Below the pieces are notes generated by a model, which did no database searches, was not told the DNA's origin, and saw nothing but the letters and a program-made list of their open reading frames with translations. Both the position numbers and the translations under genes were made by a program. Shown here piece after piece: positions 1 through 11,339 of a stretch of DNA of 64,000 nt. The DNA lies in NCBI GenBank assembly GCA_034440635.1, contig JAOTON010000972.1:1-64000 (forward strand). Reading direction: 5' to 3'. Numbering within the stretch: the stretch's first letter is position 1; each line of letters starts with the position of its first letter. Source of the stretch: Lepas anatifera. Lineage: Eukaryota; Arthropoda; Thecostraca; Lepadidae.

Positions 1-480
1 GTTCGGGGGTCCCGTGCGACCAAGCTCAGGGGCCGTCCAGTTCAATGCTCGTGTTTTCCAGTGCACAAGATCTGCCCAAGGGGTTCCGTGGTCCCCAACG
101 ACTTCTCTGGCTACGCCACTGATCTGGACACGTCTTTGCCAATTGCACCTCTTCCCAGCTTTCTGAACACGCCGCTGAATAAATCATCCCCACCAGCAGT
201 CTTTTGGAGACGCCTTTTCCACTTGCAACCCCTTCCGAACAGTCTGAGACTACTCTGTACAATGTACTCTTTTCCAACACTCTGAGATCGCTTTTGTACT
301 ATATATCTTTTTAGCACTCTGAGCACACCTGTCTGCATTACATGCTCCTACTAGCAGTCTCCTGGACACGCCTTTGCCAACTGTACCCTTTTCCTAACCT
401 TCTGAGCACACCTCTGTAGAATACATCTCGTTGCCAGCAGTCTCGTTTGAACGCCTTTTCCAACTGCACCCCTTTCCAGA
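1..480. repeat. Degenerate tandem repeats at the window edge
   Basis: Bases 1-50 resemble the inverted GGTCTC-type minisatellite found at 6011-6690 (gaccaagctc followed by ggggcc). From about 118 to 480 there is an imperfect tandem repeat of roughly 80 bp, marked by the recurring words gcagtct, gacacgcct and ttgccaa. Open frames here are short and move with the repeat, so I see no gene. Confidence 0.55.
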
Positions 481-492
481 CACGCCTCTGTC

Positions 493-725
493 GCATAGGC
501 GAATCCAGAGGGCAGAGGTCCCGCGCCCTCCCCCGATCAGCCCTCGGCGCCCCCTGCAAGGTCTATGTCGCCCCCTGAAATGTAGCTTCCCATCCCCGCA
601 CCGGTTGCGAAAATCAGCACCCACCAATAAGATTTTGTGCTCACCTGATAGGTTTTGCCGGTCAAAAGTGGTGTCCCCTGTTCTGGATGGCGCCCCCTTG
701 CCCGAAGTCCTGAATCCGCCTATGC
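493..725. mobile_element. Short TIR element (MITE family D), copy 1
   Basis: The ends are inverted: gcataggcgaatccag on the left and ctgaatccgcctatgc on the right. The interior is rich in ggcgccccctg. Related copies lie at 14397-14650, 16352-16637 and 53026-53298, so this is a dispersed non-autonomous element. No transposase is encoded. Bases 726-861 hold nothing I recognise. Confidence 0.7.
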
Positions 726-861
726 GCTGTCGTTGTTTCTTGTGTTCACAACGTTTTAAGTGCGCCCCTGGTCCTGGTATGGGGAATTATTGATATCTTG
801 GGATATGGGGAAGAATGCTGGGTTATTTCTGATCTGGTATACAATTTTCGGTTCCGGGCAT

Positions 862-1590
862 GAACACCAAGAGCAACAAAAAATTTCCGCTGTAATAAAA
901 TTAGTGAGGTTTTTACCTATGATTTTACAGTTGTCCTGGAAAGGAACATTGTGAAAAGCTACAAGTTTAAAAAATGTCTATTTTTAGCTCGGTATATAGC
1001 TTTTCTAAGCGATTGTTGTATCTATTCACGAGTTGAGTTTTGGCACCCAGCTCTGGTAGTCATAGATCCTACTTCCGGTTGACAAAAAGTCTAATAAAAC
1101 AGTTTCTAGCCAACGAAACTTCACCAAAAGATACAAATCTGTAGAAAAGGCAGACATATATTTCAAGACGAAAAAGCGAAGTAGTTGTTGCAATGGTTCG
1201 GATTTTGAGTTTTGGCAGTAGCATGAACACTAACGGCACCAAAAATTATTCCGCCGTAATAAAAGTAGTGTAATTTTAACCTACAATTTTACAGTTGCCG
1301 TGGAAAGAAACATCGTGAAAAGGTACAAATTTTAAGCATTACTATTTCTAGGTCGGCATTAAGATTTTCTAAGCGATTGTTACATTCTTTCGTGAGTTGA
1401 GTTTTGGCACCTAGTTCTGGCAGTAACCGACCCTACTTCCGGTTAATAAAAAGTCTAATAAAACAGTTTCTAGTGAACGAAACCTCACCAAAAGATACAA
1501 ATTTGTAGAAAAGGTAGTAATCTATTAGCATGCTGAAAAGCTAAGCAGTTACTGCAACGGTTCAGATTTTGAGTTTTGGCAGTTGGAGTC
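862..1590. repeat. Direct repeat, two copies of about 363 bp
   Basis: Two diverged copies stand head to tail. Shared landmarks include ccgtaataaaa, attttacagttg, cctacttccggtt, aaaaagtctaataaaacag and ccaaaagatacaaat. No coding signature was seen. Confidence 0.7.
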
Positions 1591-1650
1591 GGCAGTGTAG
1601 TAGCATGTCCCATTTGGAAATCCATACATGGACATTAGCCCTATTGTTTG

Positions 1651-3634
1651 GGGAGGGACTTAACGGCGGAAAAGACCTGCGGAAAAGCCCATACTCCGTA
1701 ACCATAGCAGCTAGAGACTTACGGTTTTCACCAAAAATTTCAAAAAATCTAACTAAGAGGTTTTTTGAGTTTCATATCAATCCTTCCATTAACAACAACG
1801 TTATAACGTAAAACGTTACTTGTTGGCCTGCGGAAAAGCCCATGCTCCGCAACCATAGTAGCTGGCGACTCGCCGTTTTCACTAATAGAATCAGCGTGGT
1901 CCAAAACGTGGTATTCTTGAGTTTCATGTTGATCCCGCGGTAAATAACAACGTTATAACGTAAAACGTTACTTTTTGCCCTGCGGAAAAGCCCATGCTCC
2001 GCAACCATAGTAGCTGGCGACTCGCCGTTTTCACTAATAGAATCAGCGTGGTCCAAAACGTGGTATTCTTGAGTTTCATGTTGATCCCGCGGTAAATAAC
2101 AACGTTATAACGTAAAACGTTACTTTTTGCCCTGCGGAAAAGCCCATGCTCCGCAACCATGGTAGCTGGCGACTCGCCGATTTCACTAATAGAATCAGCA
2201 TGGTCCAAAACGTGGTATTCTTGAGTTTCATGTTGATCCTGCCGTAAATAACAACGTTATAACGTAAAACGTTACTTTTGTCCTGCGGAAAAGCCCATGC
2301 TCCGCAACCATAGTAGCTGGCGACTCGCTGTTTTCACTAATAGAATCAGCGTGGTCCAAAACGTGGTATTCTTGAGTTTCATGTTGATCCTACCATAAAT
2401 AACAACGTTATAACGTAAAACGTTACTTTTGGCCCTGCGGAAAAGCCCATGCTCCGCAACCATAGTAGCTGGCGACTCGCCGTTTTCACTAATAGAAACA
2501 GCGTGGTCCAAAACGTGGTATTCTTGAGTTTCATGTTGATCCCACGGTAAATAACAACGTTATAACGTAAAACGTTAATTTTTGGCCTGCGGAAAAGCCC
2601 ATGCTCCGCAACCCTAGTATCTAGCGACTCGCCGTTTTCACTAATAGAATCAACGTGGTCCAAAACATGGTATTCTTGAGTTTCATATTGATCCCACGGT
2701 AAATAACAACGTTATAACGGAAAACGTTAATTTTTGGCCTGCGGAAAAGCCCATGCTCCGCACCCATAGCAGCTAGAGACTTACGGTTTTCACTAAAAAA
2801 TGTCAAAAAATCTAACTAAGGGGTTTCTTGAGTTTCATATCAGTCCTTCCATTAACAACAACGTTATAACGTAAAACGTTACTTTTTGGCCTGCGGAAAA
2901 GCCCATGCTCCGCAACCCTAGTATCTAGCGACTCGCCGTTTTCACTAATAGAATCAACGTGGTCCAAAACGTGGTATTCTTGAGTTTCATATTAATCCCA
3001 CGGTAAATAACAACGTTATAACGGAAAACGTTAATTTTTGGCCTGCGGAAAAGCCCATGCTCCGCACCCATAGCAGCTAGAGACTTACAGTTTTCACTAC
3101 AAAATGTCAAAATATCTAACTAAAGGGTTTTTTGAGTTTCATATCAATCCTTCCATTAACAACAACGTTATAACGTTAAACGTTACTTTTTGGCCTGCGG
3201 AAAAGCCCATGCTCCGCAACCATAGTAGCTGGCGACTCGCCGTTTTCACTAATAGAATCAGCGTCGTCCAAAACGTGGTATTCTTGAGTTTCATGTTGAT
3301 CCCGCGGTAAATAACAACGTTATAACGTAAAACGTTACTTTTTGCCCTGCGGAAAAGCCCATGCTCCGCAACCATAGTAGCTGGCGACTCGCCGTTTTCA
3401 CTAATAGAATCAGCGTGGTCCAAAACGTGGTATTCTTGAGTTTCATATCAATCCTTCCATTAACAACAACGTTATAGCGTAAAACTTTACTTTTTGGCCT
3501 GCGGAAAAGCCCATGCTCCGCAACCATAGCAGCTAGAGACTTACGGTTTTCACTAAAAAATGTCAAAAAATCTAACTAAGGGGTTTCTTGAGTTTCATAT
3601 CAATCCTTCCATTAACAACAACGTTATAACGTTT
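1651..3634 (+). repeat. Left arm: tandem 152-bp units
   Basis: About 13 copies of a unit of about 152 bp. Each contains gcggaaaagcccatgctccgc, an inverted-repeat-like word, and the palindrome acgttataacgt. A second unit type, with tctaactaaggggtttcttgag, recurs every second or third unit. The many 60-94 residue open frames are translations of the repeat and not genes. Confidence 0.9.
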
Positions 3635-3825
3635 CTCAAGAGACCTCCGAAATTGGTCTCATGGGCCCCCGAGCTTGGTCTCATGGTCCCCGGTCCTGAG
3701 CTTGGTCTTAGGGTCCCCTGAGCTTGGTCTCACGGGCTTTCCGAGCTTGGTCTCAGGGGGCCCCGAGCCTGGTCTCAGGGCGCCTCCGAACTTGGTCTCA
3801 GGGCCCCCCGAGCTTGGTGTTAACC
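3635..3825 (+). repeat. GGTCTC minisatellite, first block
   Basis: Tandem units of about 22 bp built on agcttggtctcaggggcccc. The block begins right at the end of the 152-bp array and is cut off by the insertion at about 3826. Confidence 0.8.
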
Positions 3826-5018
3826 CTTGCCCCGGTGGCGGGTACGAGCCACCTTCGCCCTGGTGGGGGGCTAAAAAAGATGCCCCACAATCTAAAAAAA
3901 CTAAGAGAGCTAGACAAAACGCAAAACGGAAATCGAAAGCTCTTGAAAAATGATATCGAAAATACTTTGGTCATTTTTTCGTCAGGTCAATATCAAGGTC
4001 ACCAAAGGTCAAAATAGGTCAAAATCGCTAATATGAGGTGTGCTAAGAAAACCTCATATATTTCCGAAGCTTTGATGGCTAGAAACATTTTCAAACGCCA
4101 TTGGAAAGCCCTTGAGTTGCAATTTCAATACAGTGCAATGATTTGTGTATCAAGTCAAAGCCTAGGGAGCTGCAGGTCATTGAATATTGGGAATGTTCTT
4201 GGGAATGTCCATAGCCACCAATGCATAAAGGCGTTTCTTTTTTCGCCAATAAGTTTTAAATCAATCAAGATAAAGCCATAGTTGATGCACCACTGCAATT
4301 TTCTCGTCAATAAGAATCTAATGATATATGATATTGCTATGGCAGGTCAAATTTAAAATTTGACCTGACCCAGGTCAACGGTTTGACCCGACTTGACCTG
4401 GTATACTCATAATGCATATACTTTGACTTGAAGTGACCATACAAACTCTTTGGTGACAAAATAAAAGTTATATCTTTGTTTATTAAAAATTATTTGAGGA
4501 AAACGCCGAAAAATGCTTATTTGACCTAAGGTGACCTTTCAAAGGTCACAAGTCAGAATTTCTGGTATCAACCTCAGAAATGGGCTAAGAGCAAGTTGTA
4601 ACTGATGTTTGAAGTTGATTCCAATCATACTTACTGAGAAAAGCTCATTCGTGATTTTCCCCATGCATTTGCAATGGGAAGGTCATACTCTGCACATGAC
4701 CTTAGGTCACCAACATAAAAAATCCCGGGACATAGGTTGTAGCTCCTGGTTAGCCCAATATGTGGTATGAGTTTCAACTTGATCCATTACTCCTCCTTTT
4801 AGTTATGCAGTCCTAAGCATTTTTTGAGGTGAGGTCACTTCACCTGGCCTGGTGACCTGACCTGATATGACCTTGAGCTAAAATTTTCAGGAAAGATGTA
4901 AAAATGATACAGGAACAGCTAGACTAAGTTTGGCGGCGCTGCGCGCCGCCGTACTTTGGTCACTTCTGAAAAACCCAAGGGGTCTAAAAAGACCCCCACC
5001 CGGGCGAAGGTGAAGGGC
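3826..5018. mobile_element. Diverged relative of the TTAA MITE family B, inserted in the minisatellite
   Basis: The left end carries ggcgggtacgagccaccttcgccc and the right end carries its inverted counterpart (gggcgaaggtgaagggcc). The interior has many ggtcaaggtcaaat and gacctgacct words, like the elements at 17861-18701 and 20998-21844. The GGTCTC minisatellite resumes directly afterwards. Target duplication is not clear. No coding frame was recognised. Confidence 0.6.
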
Positions 5019-6010
5019 CCCGGATCACCAGTATCGAGAGCTCCAGAGTACCGAACATTTATATCGGGGGTGGGGGGCTCCCTGAGCTTGGTCTAAGGGG
5101 GCTCCGAGCTTATTCTCACAGGCCTTTCGATATTGATCTCAGGACCCCCTCCCGAGCTTGGTCTCAGGGGCCCCCGATCACCGGTATCGATAGCTCCAGA
5201 GTACCGAACATTTATCTCGGGGGGCTCCCTGAGCTCGGTCTCAGGGGTCCAGCGCTTAATCTCGTGGTCCTTTCGATCTTGGTCTCAGGGGGCCCGAGCT
5301 TTGTCCAGGGGACCCCGAGCTTGGTCTCAAGGGATCTCCGAACCTGGTCTCAGGGGCCCCCGAGCTTGGTCTCAGGGGCCCACGAGCTTGGTCTCAGGGG
5401 CCCCGAACTTGGTCTCAGGGGGCCCCTGATCTTGGTCTCACGGACCTTCCGAGCTTGGTCTCAGGGGGCCCCATCATCGGTATCGAGACTCCAGGACACC
5501 GAACATTGATCTCAGGGGTCCCCTGAGCTCGGTCTCAGGGCGCCTGAGCTAGGTCTCAGCTTTGATCTCAGGGCTTTAATCTTCGAGCTGTAATCTCAGG
5601 GCCCCGAGCTTTAGTCTCACGGGCCTTTTTATCTTGGTCTCAGGGGCCCCTTTGCTTGGTCTCAGGGACCCCCGAGCATAGTCTCAGGGGCCTTTCTATC
5701 TTGGTCTCAGGGGGCCCTCCGTGATTGGTCTCAGGGGGCCTCGGAGCTCAGTCTCAGGGGCCACCGGCTTGGTCTAAGGGGACTCCCGAACTTGGTCTCA
5801 GGGGCCCCCAAGCTTGGTCTCACGGACCTTCCGAGCTTGGTCTCACGGACCTTCGGAGCTTGGTCTCAGGGGGACCCGATCATCGGTATTGAAAGCTCCA
5901 GAGTACCGAACATTGATCTCAGGGGCCCCTTGAGCTCGGTCTCAAGGGCCCCGGGCTTTAGTCTCACGGGCCCCGAGTTATTTTCGGTGGACCTTTCAGT
6001 TCTAGTATAA
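5019..6010 (+). repeat. GGTCTC minisatellite, + orientation block
   Basis: Dozens of units of about 22 bp with ggtctcaggggccccc. They are punctuated by a longer unit containing gatcaccggtatcgatagctccagagtaccgaac, which gives a higher-order pattern. Open frames rich in WSQG and SLVSG are translations of the repeat. Confidence 0.85.
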
Positions 6011-6690
6011 GGAGGGCGGGAGGGCTAATCTAGAGATCCGACAATTAGTCTCACGAGGTCTCCAGGAGTTAGACTCAGGTGTCCCCTGAAGACGGGGACC
6101 ATGAGACCAAGCTCGGGGGCCCCTGAGACCAAGATCGAAAGGCCCGTGAGACTAAGCTCGGGGCCTCCTGAGACCAAACTAAGGGAGCTCCCCCGAGATA
6201 AATTTTCGGTACTCTGGAGCTCCGATACCGGTGATCGGGGGCCCCTGAGACCAAGTTCGAGGGGCCCCTGAGACCAGGTTCGGAGGTCCCTCGAGACCAA
6301 GCTCGGGGGCCCCTGAGACCAAGCTCGGGAGCCCCCTGAGACCGAGCTCGGGGACCCCTGAGACCAAGCTCAGGGGGCCGTGAGACCAAGCTCGGGGGCC
6401 TCCTGAGACTAAGCTCGGAGGCCCCTGAGACCAAGTTCGGAGATCCCTTGAGACCAAGCTCGGGGCCCCTGAGACAAAGCTCGGGGGTCCCCTGAGACGT
6501 AGCTCAATGGGCCCACCAAATTCAATGTTCGGTACTCTGGAGCACTCGATATCGATGATTGGGGGCCCCCTGAGACCAAGCTCGGAAAACCCGTGAGACC
6601 AAGCTCGGGGGCCCCTGAGACCGAGTTCGGAGGTCCCATGAGACGAAGCTCGGGGGCCCCTGATACCAATTCCGGAGGTCCCTTGAGAAA
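6011..6690 (-). repeat. GGTCTC minisatellite, inverted block
   Basis: The same unit in reverse orientation (gaccaagctcgggggcccctga). The orientation flips near 6010-6110, so this is the inner mirror of the fold-back element. It ends in gtcccttgagaaac, the counterpart of gtttctcaagagac at 3631. Confidence 0.85.
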
Positions 6691-9600
6691 CTTTATAAAG
6701 TTGTTGTTAATGGAAGGATTGATATGAAACTCAAGAAACCCCTTAGTTAGATTTTTTGACATTTTTTAGTGAAAACCGTAAGTCTCTAGCTGCTATGGTT
6801 GCGGAGCATGGGCTTTTCCGCAGGCCAAAAATTAGCGTTTTACGTTATAACGTTGTTATTTACCGTGGGATCAATATGAAACTCAAGAATACCACGTTTT
6901 GGACCACGTTGATTCTATTAGTGAAAACGGCGAGTCGCTAGATACTAGAGTTGCGGAGCATTGGCTTTTCCGCAGGCCAAAAAGTAACGTTTTACGTTAT
7001 AACGTTGTTGTTAATGGAAGGACTGATATGAAACTCAAGAAACCCATTAGTTAGATTTTTTGACATTTTTTAGTGAAAACCGTAAGTCTCTAGCTGCTAT
7101 GGGTGCGGAGCATGGGCTTTTCCGCAGGCCAAAAATTAACGTTTTACGTTATAACGTTGTTATTTACCGTGGGATCAACATGAAACTCAAGAATACCACG
7201 TTTTGGACCACGTTGATTCTATTAGTGAAAACGGCGAGTCGCTAGATACTATGGTTGCGGAGCATGGGCTTTTCCGCAGGCCAAAAAGTAACGTTTAACG
7301 TTATAACGTTTTTTGTTAAAGGAAGGATTGATATGAAACTCAAGAAACCCTTTAGTTAGATATTTTGACATTTTGTAGTGAAAACCGTAAGTCTCTAGCT
7401 GCTATGGTTGCGGAGCATGGGCTTTTCCGCAGGCCAAAAATTAACGTTTTGCGTTATAACGTTGTTTTTTTACCGTTGGATCAATATGAAACTCAAGAAT
7501 ACCACGTTTTGGACTACTTTGATTCTATTAGTGAAAACGGCGAGTCGCTAGATACTAGGGTTGCGGAGCATGGGCTTTTCCGCAGGCCAAAAAGTAACGT
7601 TTAACGTTATAACGTTGTTGATAATGGAAGGATTGATATGAAACTCAAGAAACCCCTTAGTTGGATTTTTTGACATTTTTTAGTGAAAACCGTAAGTCTC
7701 TAGCTGCTATGGGTGCGGAGCATGGGCTTTTCCGCAGGCCAAAAATTAACGTTTGACGTTATAACGTTGTTATTTACGGCAGGATCAACATGAAACTCAA
7801 GAATACCTCGTTTTGGACCACGCTGATTCTATTAGTGAAAACGGCGAGTCGCCAGCTACTATGGTTGCGGAGCATGGGCTTTTCCGCAGGGCAAAAAGTA
7901 ACGTTTTACGTTATAACGTTGTTATTTACGGCAGGATCAACATGAAACTCAAGAATACCACGTTTTAGACCACGCTGATTCTATTAGTGAAAACGTCGAG
8001 TCGCCAGCTACTATGGTTGCGGAGCATGGGCTTTTCCGCAGGCCAAAAAGTAACGTTTAACGTTATAACGTTGTTGTTAATGGAAGGATTGATATGAAAC
8101 TAAAAAAACCCTTAGTTATATTTTTGACATTTTTTAGTGAAAACCGTAAGTCTCTAGCTGCTATGGGTGCGGAGCATGGGCTTTTCCGCAGGCCAAAAAT
8201 TAACGTTTTGCGTTATAACGTTGTTTTTTTACCGTGGGATCAATATGAAACTCAAGAATACCACGTTTTGGACTACTTTGATTCTATTAGTGAAAACGGC
8301 GAGTCGCTAGATACTAGGGTTGCGGAGCATGGGCTTTTCCGCAGGCCAAAAAGTAACGTTTAACGTTATAACGTTGTTGATAATGGAAGGATTGATATGA
8401 AACTCAAGAAACCCCTTAGTTGGATTTTTTGACATTTTTTAGTGAAAACCGTAAGTCTCTAGCTGCTATGGGTGCGGAGCATGGGCTTTTCCGCAGGCCA
8501 AAAATTAACGTTTTACGTTATAACGTTGTTATTTACGGCAGGATCAACATGAAACTCAAGAATACCTCGTTTTGGACCACGCTGATTCTATTAGTGAAAA
8601 CGGCGAGTCGCCAGCTACTATGGTTGCGGAGCATGGGCTTTTCCGCAGGGCAAAAGTAACGTTTTACGTTATAACGTTGTTATTTACGGCAGGATCAACA
8701 TGAAACTCAAGAATACCACGTTTTGGACCACGCTGATTCTATTAGTGAAAACGTCGAGTCGCCAGCTACTATGGTTGCGGAGCATGGGCTTTTCCGCAGG
8801 CCAAAAAGTAACGTTTAACGTTATAACGTTGTTGTTAATGGAAGGATTGATATGAAACTAAAAAAACCCCTTAGTTATATTTTTTGACATTTTTTAGTGA
8901 AAACCGTAAGTCTCTAGCTGCTATGGGTGCGGAGCATGGGCTTTTCCGCAGGCCAAAAATTAACGTTTTCCGTTATAACGTTGTTATTTACCGTGGGATC
9001 AATATGAAACTCAAGAATACCACGTTTTGGACCACGTTGATTCTATTAGTGAAAACGGCGAGTCGCTAGATACTAGGGTTGCGGAGCATGGGCTTTTCCG
9101 CAGGCCAAAAAGTAACGTTTTACGTTATAACGTTGTTGTTAATGGAAGGACTGATATGAAACTCAAGAAACCCCTTAGTTAGATTTTTTGACATTTTTAG
9201 TGAAAACCGTAAGTCGCCAGCTACTATGGTTGCGGAGCATGGGCTTTTCCGCAGGCCAAAAATTAACGTTTTACGTTATAACGTTGTTATTTACCGTGGG
9301 ATCAACATGAAACTCAAAAATACCACGTTTTTGACCACGTTGATTCTATTAGTGAAAACGGCGAGTCGCTAGATACTAGGGTTGCGGAGCATGGGCTTTT
9401 CCGCAGGCCAAAAAGTAACGTTTAACGTTATAACGTTTTTTGTTAATGGAAGCTGATATGAAACTCAAGAAACCCTTTAGTTAGATACTTTGAAATTTTG
9501 TAGTCAAAACTGTAAGTCTCTAGCTGCTATGGGTGCGGAGCATGGGCTTTTCCGCAGGCCAAAAATTAACGTTTTACGTTATAACGTTGTTATTTACCGT

Positions 9601-10496
9601 GGGATCAACATGAAACTCAAGAATACCACGTTTTGGACCACGTTGATTCTATTAGTGAAAACGGCGAGTCGCTAGATACTAGGGTTGCGGAGCATGGGCT
9701 TTTCCGCAGGGCCAAAAAGTAACGTTTTACGTTATAACGTTGTTGTTAATGGAAGGACTGATATGAAACTCAGGAAACCCCTTAGTTAGATTTTTTGACA
9801 TTTTTTAGTGAAAACCGTAAGTCGCCAGCTACTATGGTTGCGGAGCATGGGCTTTTCCGCAGGGCAAAAAGTAACGTTTTACGTTATAACGTTGTTATTT
9901 ACGGCAGGATCAACATGAAACTCAAGAATACCACGTTTTGGACCACGCTGATTCTATTAGTGAAATCGGCGAGTCGCCAGCTACCATGGTTGCGGAGCAT
10001 GGGCTTTTCCGCAGGGCAAAAAGTAACGTTTTACGTTATAACGTTGTTATTTACCGCGGGATCAACATGAAACTCAAGAATACCACGTTTTGGACCACGC
10101 TGATTCTATTAGTGAAAACGGCGAGTCGCCAGCTACTATGGTTGCGGAGCATGGGCTTTTCCGCAGGGCCAAAAGTAACGTTTTACGTTATAACGTTGTT
10201 ATTTACCGCGGGATCAACATGAAACTCAAGAATACCACGTTTTGGACCACGCTGATTCTATTAGTGAAAACGGCGAGTCGCCAGCTACTATGGTTGCGGA
10301 GCATGGGCTTTTCCGCAGGCCAACAAGTAACGTTTTACGTTATAACGTTGTTGTTAATGGAAGGATTGATATGAAACTCAAAAAACCTCTTAGTTAGATT
10401 TTTTGAAATTTTTTGGTGAAAACTGTAAGTCTCTAGCTGCTATGGTTACGGAGTATGGGCTTTTCCGCAGGTCTTTTCCGCCGTTAAGTCCCTCCC
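6691..10496 (-). repeat. Right arm: tandem 152-bp units, inverted
   Basis: About 25 inverted copies of the left-arm unit, nearly twice the left arm. A block at about 7620-8090 recurs at about 8380-8840 as a larger duplication, so the array has grown by segmental as well as single-unit duplication. Confidence 0.9.
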
Positions 10497-10505
10497 TATT
10501 GTTTG

Positions 10506-10562
10506 TGTGTGTGTATTGGTTGGTTGGTTGTTGGGAAGGAAGGAAAAAGAAGGAAGGAAGGT
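10506..10562. repeat. Simple repeat, (TTGG)n then (GGAA)n
   Basis: A tract of ttggttgg followed by ggaaggaagg directly next to the right target duplication of the fold-back element. Bases 10563-10882 contain nothing recognised. Confidence 0.8.
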
Positions 10563-10882
10563 GGGTGCTTACCTAATTGTTTTTGGAGAACTACTTAGGT
10601 ATGTAAAACATTAATTGTCAGTTCCTTCATCCAGTGTATCAACTCGCATAATTCTTCATAAACAGCCAAAAACAGTCCTGTAGTCACATGGCAACTGCAA
10701 AAGTGATATGCCAAATTGCTCCTGTGCTTTGGTGATTTGATCTTAAGGCTCTTGAAGGTATTTGTGTTCTGACCTTCCCTGATGAAACTTAGGTAAGCTT
10801 ATTGATTGAATATTTATGGATGGACTGAAGGGAGGTGTGATACAGCTTGAATTTGGATTGATGTATAATTTCTTGGTACCTT

Positions 10883-11339
10883 TTAAAGGGAATGTGGCAC
10901 CTTTACAACATGATTTTAACTGAGATAGTCAAGTTGTAAAGCAGGTCGGAAACCCGGTACTCCATATTTCATTTGTCTTGGAACTCGATATTTCCGTAGA
11001 AAAAAGCTAAAACCCACCTGACACCAGCCCCCCTCAGCCCCCGTCGCCGGCGGCCATTGTTGTGAGCTACTGGTGTGACGACATATGCTGACGTCATGAT
11101 GAGCATCAGCCAATCGAAGCCCTTGGAGCGTTTCAAGTATGGTAGTGGTTGCCAGATCGTGACATCATCCACAGGCTGATATTTATTTCTTTTTCTAGAT
11201 GAGTATTTTTAAAAAACCAAATATTGAGCTTATTGTACATTTTTCAAAGCAATCGTGAGTGGTTTCATTATTTTCTACTAAAAATGCGCCTAATAACACA
11301 AAATTCCAGGATTTGACCAAGTTGCCACATTCCCTTTAA
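10883..11339. mobile_element. TTAA-flanked MITE family A, copy 1
   Basis: About 450 bp with inverted ends AGGGAATGTGGCACC and GTTGCCACATTCCCT, flanked by TTAA on both sides. It is very similar to 46847-47303 and to the split copy 20909-22350. TTAA duplications are typical of piggyBac-type transposition. No transposase is present, so it must move in trans. Small open frames inside (about 10916-11172) are conserved between copies only as DNA. Confidence 0.88.

Larger units (their letters stand above)
1651..10496. mobile_element. 8.85-kb fold-back element with 9-bp target site duplication
   Basis: The outer ends are perfect inverted repeats (GGGAGGGACTTAACGGCGG on the left, its reverse complement on the right). 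They are flanked by identical 9-bp duplications tattgtttg at 1642-1650 and 10497-10505. Both arms are tandem arrays of a unit of about 152 bp: about 13 units on the left and about 25 on the right, in opposite orientation. The middle is a second, inner mirror made of a GGTCTC minisatellite. Long inverted repeats built of tandem units plus a 9-bp duplication match Foldback elements of Drosophila and long-TIR Mutator-like elements. No transposase is visible, so it looks non-autonomous. The class is inferred from architecture only. Confidence 0.85.

Noticed and set aside
1772..3566. Family of small 61-94 residue proteins (for example with AEHGLFRR)
   Set aside because: The frames overlap each other and repeat every 152 bp in the satellite arms of the fold-back element.
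1651..10496. CRISPR array or bacterial repeat system
   Set aside because: Units are contiguous 152-bp tandem copies with no unique spacers, in a spliced eukaryotic genome.
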